This document shows positions 4,764 to 5,693 of a stretch of DNA of 5,693 nucleotides, one piece after another. Location: NCBI GenBank assembly GCA_037139855.1, contig JBAXFM010000319.1, positions 1 through 5,693 of the forward strand. Direction: 5' to 3'. Position 1 is the stretch's first letter. Each line of letters opens with the position of its first letter. Both the position numbers and the translations under genes were made by a program. Source of the DNA: CAIVAT01 sp037139855. GTDB lineage: Bacteria > Bacteroidota > Bacteroidia > Bacteroidales > FEN-979. The notes under the pieces are model-generated. The model was not told the origin of the DNA. It saw only the letters and a program-made list of their open reading frames with translations, and made no database searches.

Positions 4764-4766
4764 AAA

Positions 4767-5693
4767 ATGTCAAACATCTTCTCCCAATCCACATCCCCCG
4801 CCTTCAAACGCCAGGCCGTCGATGAATACTTCATCCAGCCCATGTTCATGGCCGAGGACATCCGCGGGCTCATCACCGTCCGCACCGACATCAAAGGCAC
4901 CGAAACCCTTAACCGCATAGGTCGCCCTTCCATGCTCACCAAGCCTAAAGTCTCTCCCGGTTTCACCCCTGCCGGAGGCTTCAACCTCACCTACACCGAC
5001 ATCACGGTAAAGCCCATGGCCCTGGAGTTCGAGCAGAACGCCCGCGCCTTCTGGGGAGCCATCGTCGAGCAGCTTCTGGCCTCCGGTTACAGGGAGGACG
5101 ATGTCGAGCAGATGAAATCCCCCGATGTCTGGAACAAAGTCATGCTCCCCCTCATCGCCCAGGCCGGGCAGGACGACCTCATCCGCCAGATGTTTTTCGG
5201 CAATCCTCATGCCGAAACCATGGTTGCAGGCGTACCTACCGGAACTGCCGATGATAACTATTCCGGTTACACCGGCTTCATGACTCACTTCCACAACGAC
5301 CTGATTGCCGCCACCATCCCGGCAGCTCAGCATGTCTCGATTGCCTCCGGTACTACCCAGTACAAGCAGGAGAGCATCGAAACGCTGACTTACGGTGCCA
5401 CCACCACCAAGATTGGCATCACCATCAACAATGTTCTGTATGAGCAGGCTTATGCCAGTTCAGCAGCAGCAACCATGACGGCGTGGCTCAATACCCACAA
5501 GGCCGCCATCGAAGCCCGTGCAGGCATCAATGGGGTCATTGTCACCAACCCGTCCTCTGCTGCCATAAAAATTGTCAGCAGGGTCAAAGGCGGCGTTTTC
5601 ACTCATTCTGCTGAAGCTACCGGTGGAGGTTCCTTTGTTGAAACCGGCGTCGTTGCAGCCGTAAAATCCGGTGCCCTGGCCGACAACGAAGCA
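4767..5693 (+). CDS. probable phage major capsid protein, 3' end outside window
   Basis: ATG 4767 opens a frame with no stop to the window end: 309 residues, incomplete at the C-terminus. The start follows an A-rich leader (TTATCAAAATG) without Shine-Dalgarno. The N-terminus reads MSNIFSQSTSPAFKRQAVDE. Other segments include FMAEDIRGLITVRTDIKG (27-44), PMALEFEQNARAFWG (83-97), a stretch rich in Gly, Thr and Ser from about 150, and AIEARAGINGVIVTNPSS (about 246-263). There is no signal peptide or transmembrane helix. Position directly after a protease/scaffold gene, strong GC-rich codon use and no enzyme motifs all suit a major head protein assembling around the scaffold. I recognise no diagnostic motif, so the function is from gene order. 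A large antisense open frame over 4770-5333 is a by-product of this codon bias. Confidence 0.7.
   Translation, partial: MSNIFSQSTSPAFKRQAVDEYFIQPMFMAEDIRGLITVRTDIKGTETLNRIGRPSMLTKPKVSPGFTPAGGFNLTYTDITVKPMALEFEQNARAFWGAIVEQLLASGYREDDVEQMKSPDVWNKVMLPLIAQAGQDDLIRQMFFGNPHAETMVAGVPTGTADDNYSGYTGFMTHFHNDLIAATIPAAQHVSIASGTTQYKQESIETLTYGATTTKIGITINNVLYEQAYASSAAATMTAWLNTHKAAIEARAGINGVIVTNPSSAAIKIVSRVKGGVFTHSAEATGGGSFVETGVVAAVKSGALADNEA

Noticed and set aside
4770..5333. Long minus-strand open frame opposite the capsid gene
   Set aside because: It mirrors the GC-rich codon use of the capsid frame, has no ribosome site and a Gly/Val/Asp-rich composition typical of an antisense shadow.

Overview
The window looks like Bacteroidetes (Bacteroidota) DNA and holds the edge of a tailed phage or prophage head/packaging module. 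Evidence for the phylum: three matches to the Bacteroidetes -7 promoter element TAnnTTTG (511-518 +, 3345-3352 +, 3261-3268 -), AT-rich leaders often without Shine-Dalgarno sequences (methyltransferase, capsid gene), and short intergenic tandem repeats of a kind I associate with Bacteroidetes genomes. The taxonomic call is inference from style; no rRNA or marker gene is present.

Left part (1-1750), probably not phage. It starts with a possible 3' end of a membrane-protein gene, a hairpin repeat, a 16-bp direct repeat and a start-less Cys-X2-Cys reading-frame remnant (222-362) closed by a strong terminator. Next is a complete 55-aa CsbD-like stress protein (574-741) with its own promoter and terminator. 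Then comes an AT-rich class I SAM-dependent methyltransferase (938-1573), directly followed by a 74-bp structure that fits the integron attC layout (1579-1652). A further hairpin and a 7-bp tandem repeat separate it from the phage genes.

Right part (1750-5693), phage. On the minus strand are the terminase small subunit (2924-3232) and large subunit (1750-2922, start corrected to an ATG with a GGAGG ribosome site). Divergently, on the plus strand, run a 40-aa Pro/Lys-rich protein (3369-3491), a prohead protease fused to a scaffold-like C-terminus (3491-4687) and the probable major capsid protein (4767 to the window end, incomplete). The 136-bp region between the two arms carries a -7 box facing each way and two unrelated perfect palindromes, one on each promoter.

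How they work together: the terminase pair cuts and pumps DNA into proheads. The protease/scaffold protein and capsid protein build and mature those proheads. Putting packaging and shell assembly on opposite arms with separate operator-like palindromes suggests independent control. No portal gene is adjacent to the terminase, which is unusual. No integrase, lysis or tail gene, tRNA, rRNA or CRISPR array was found.
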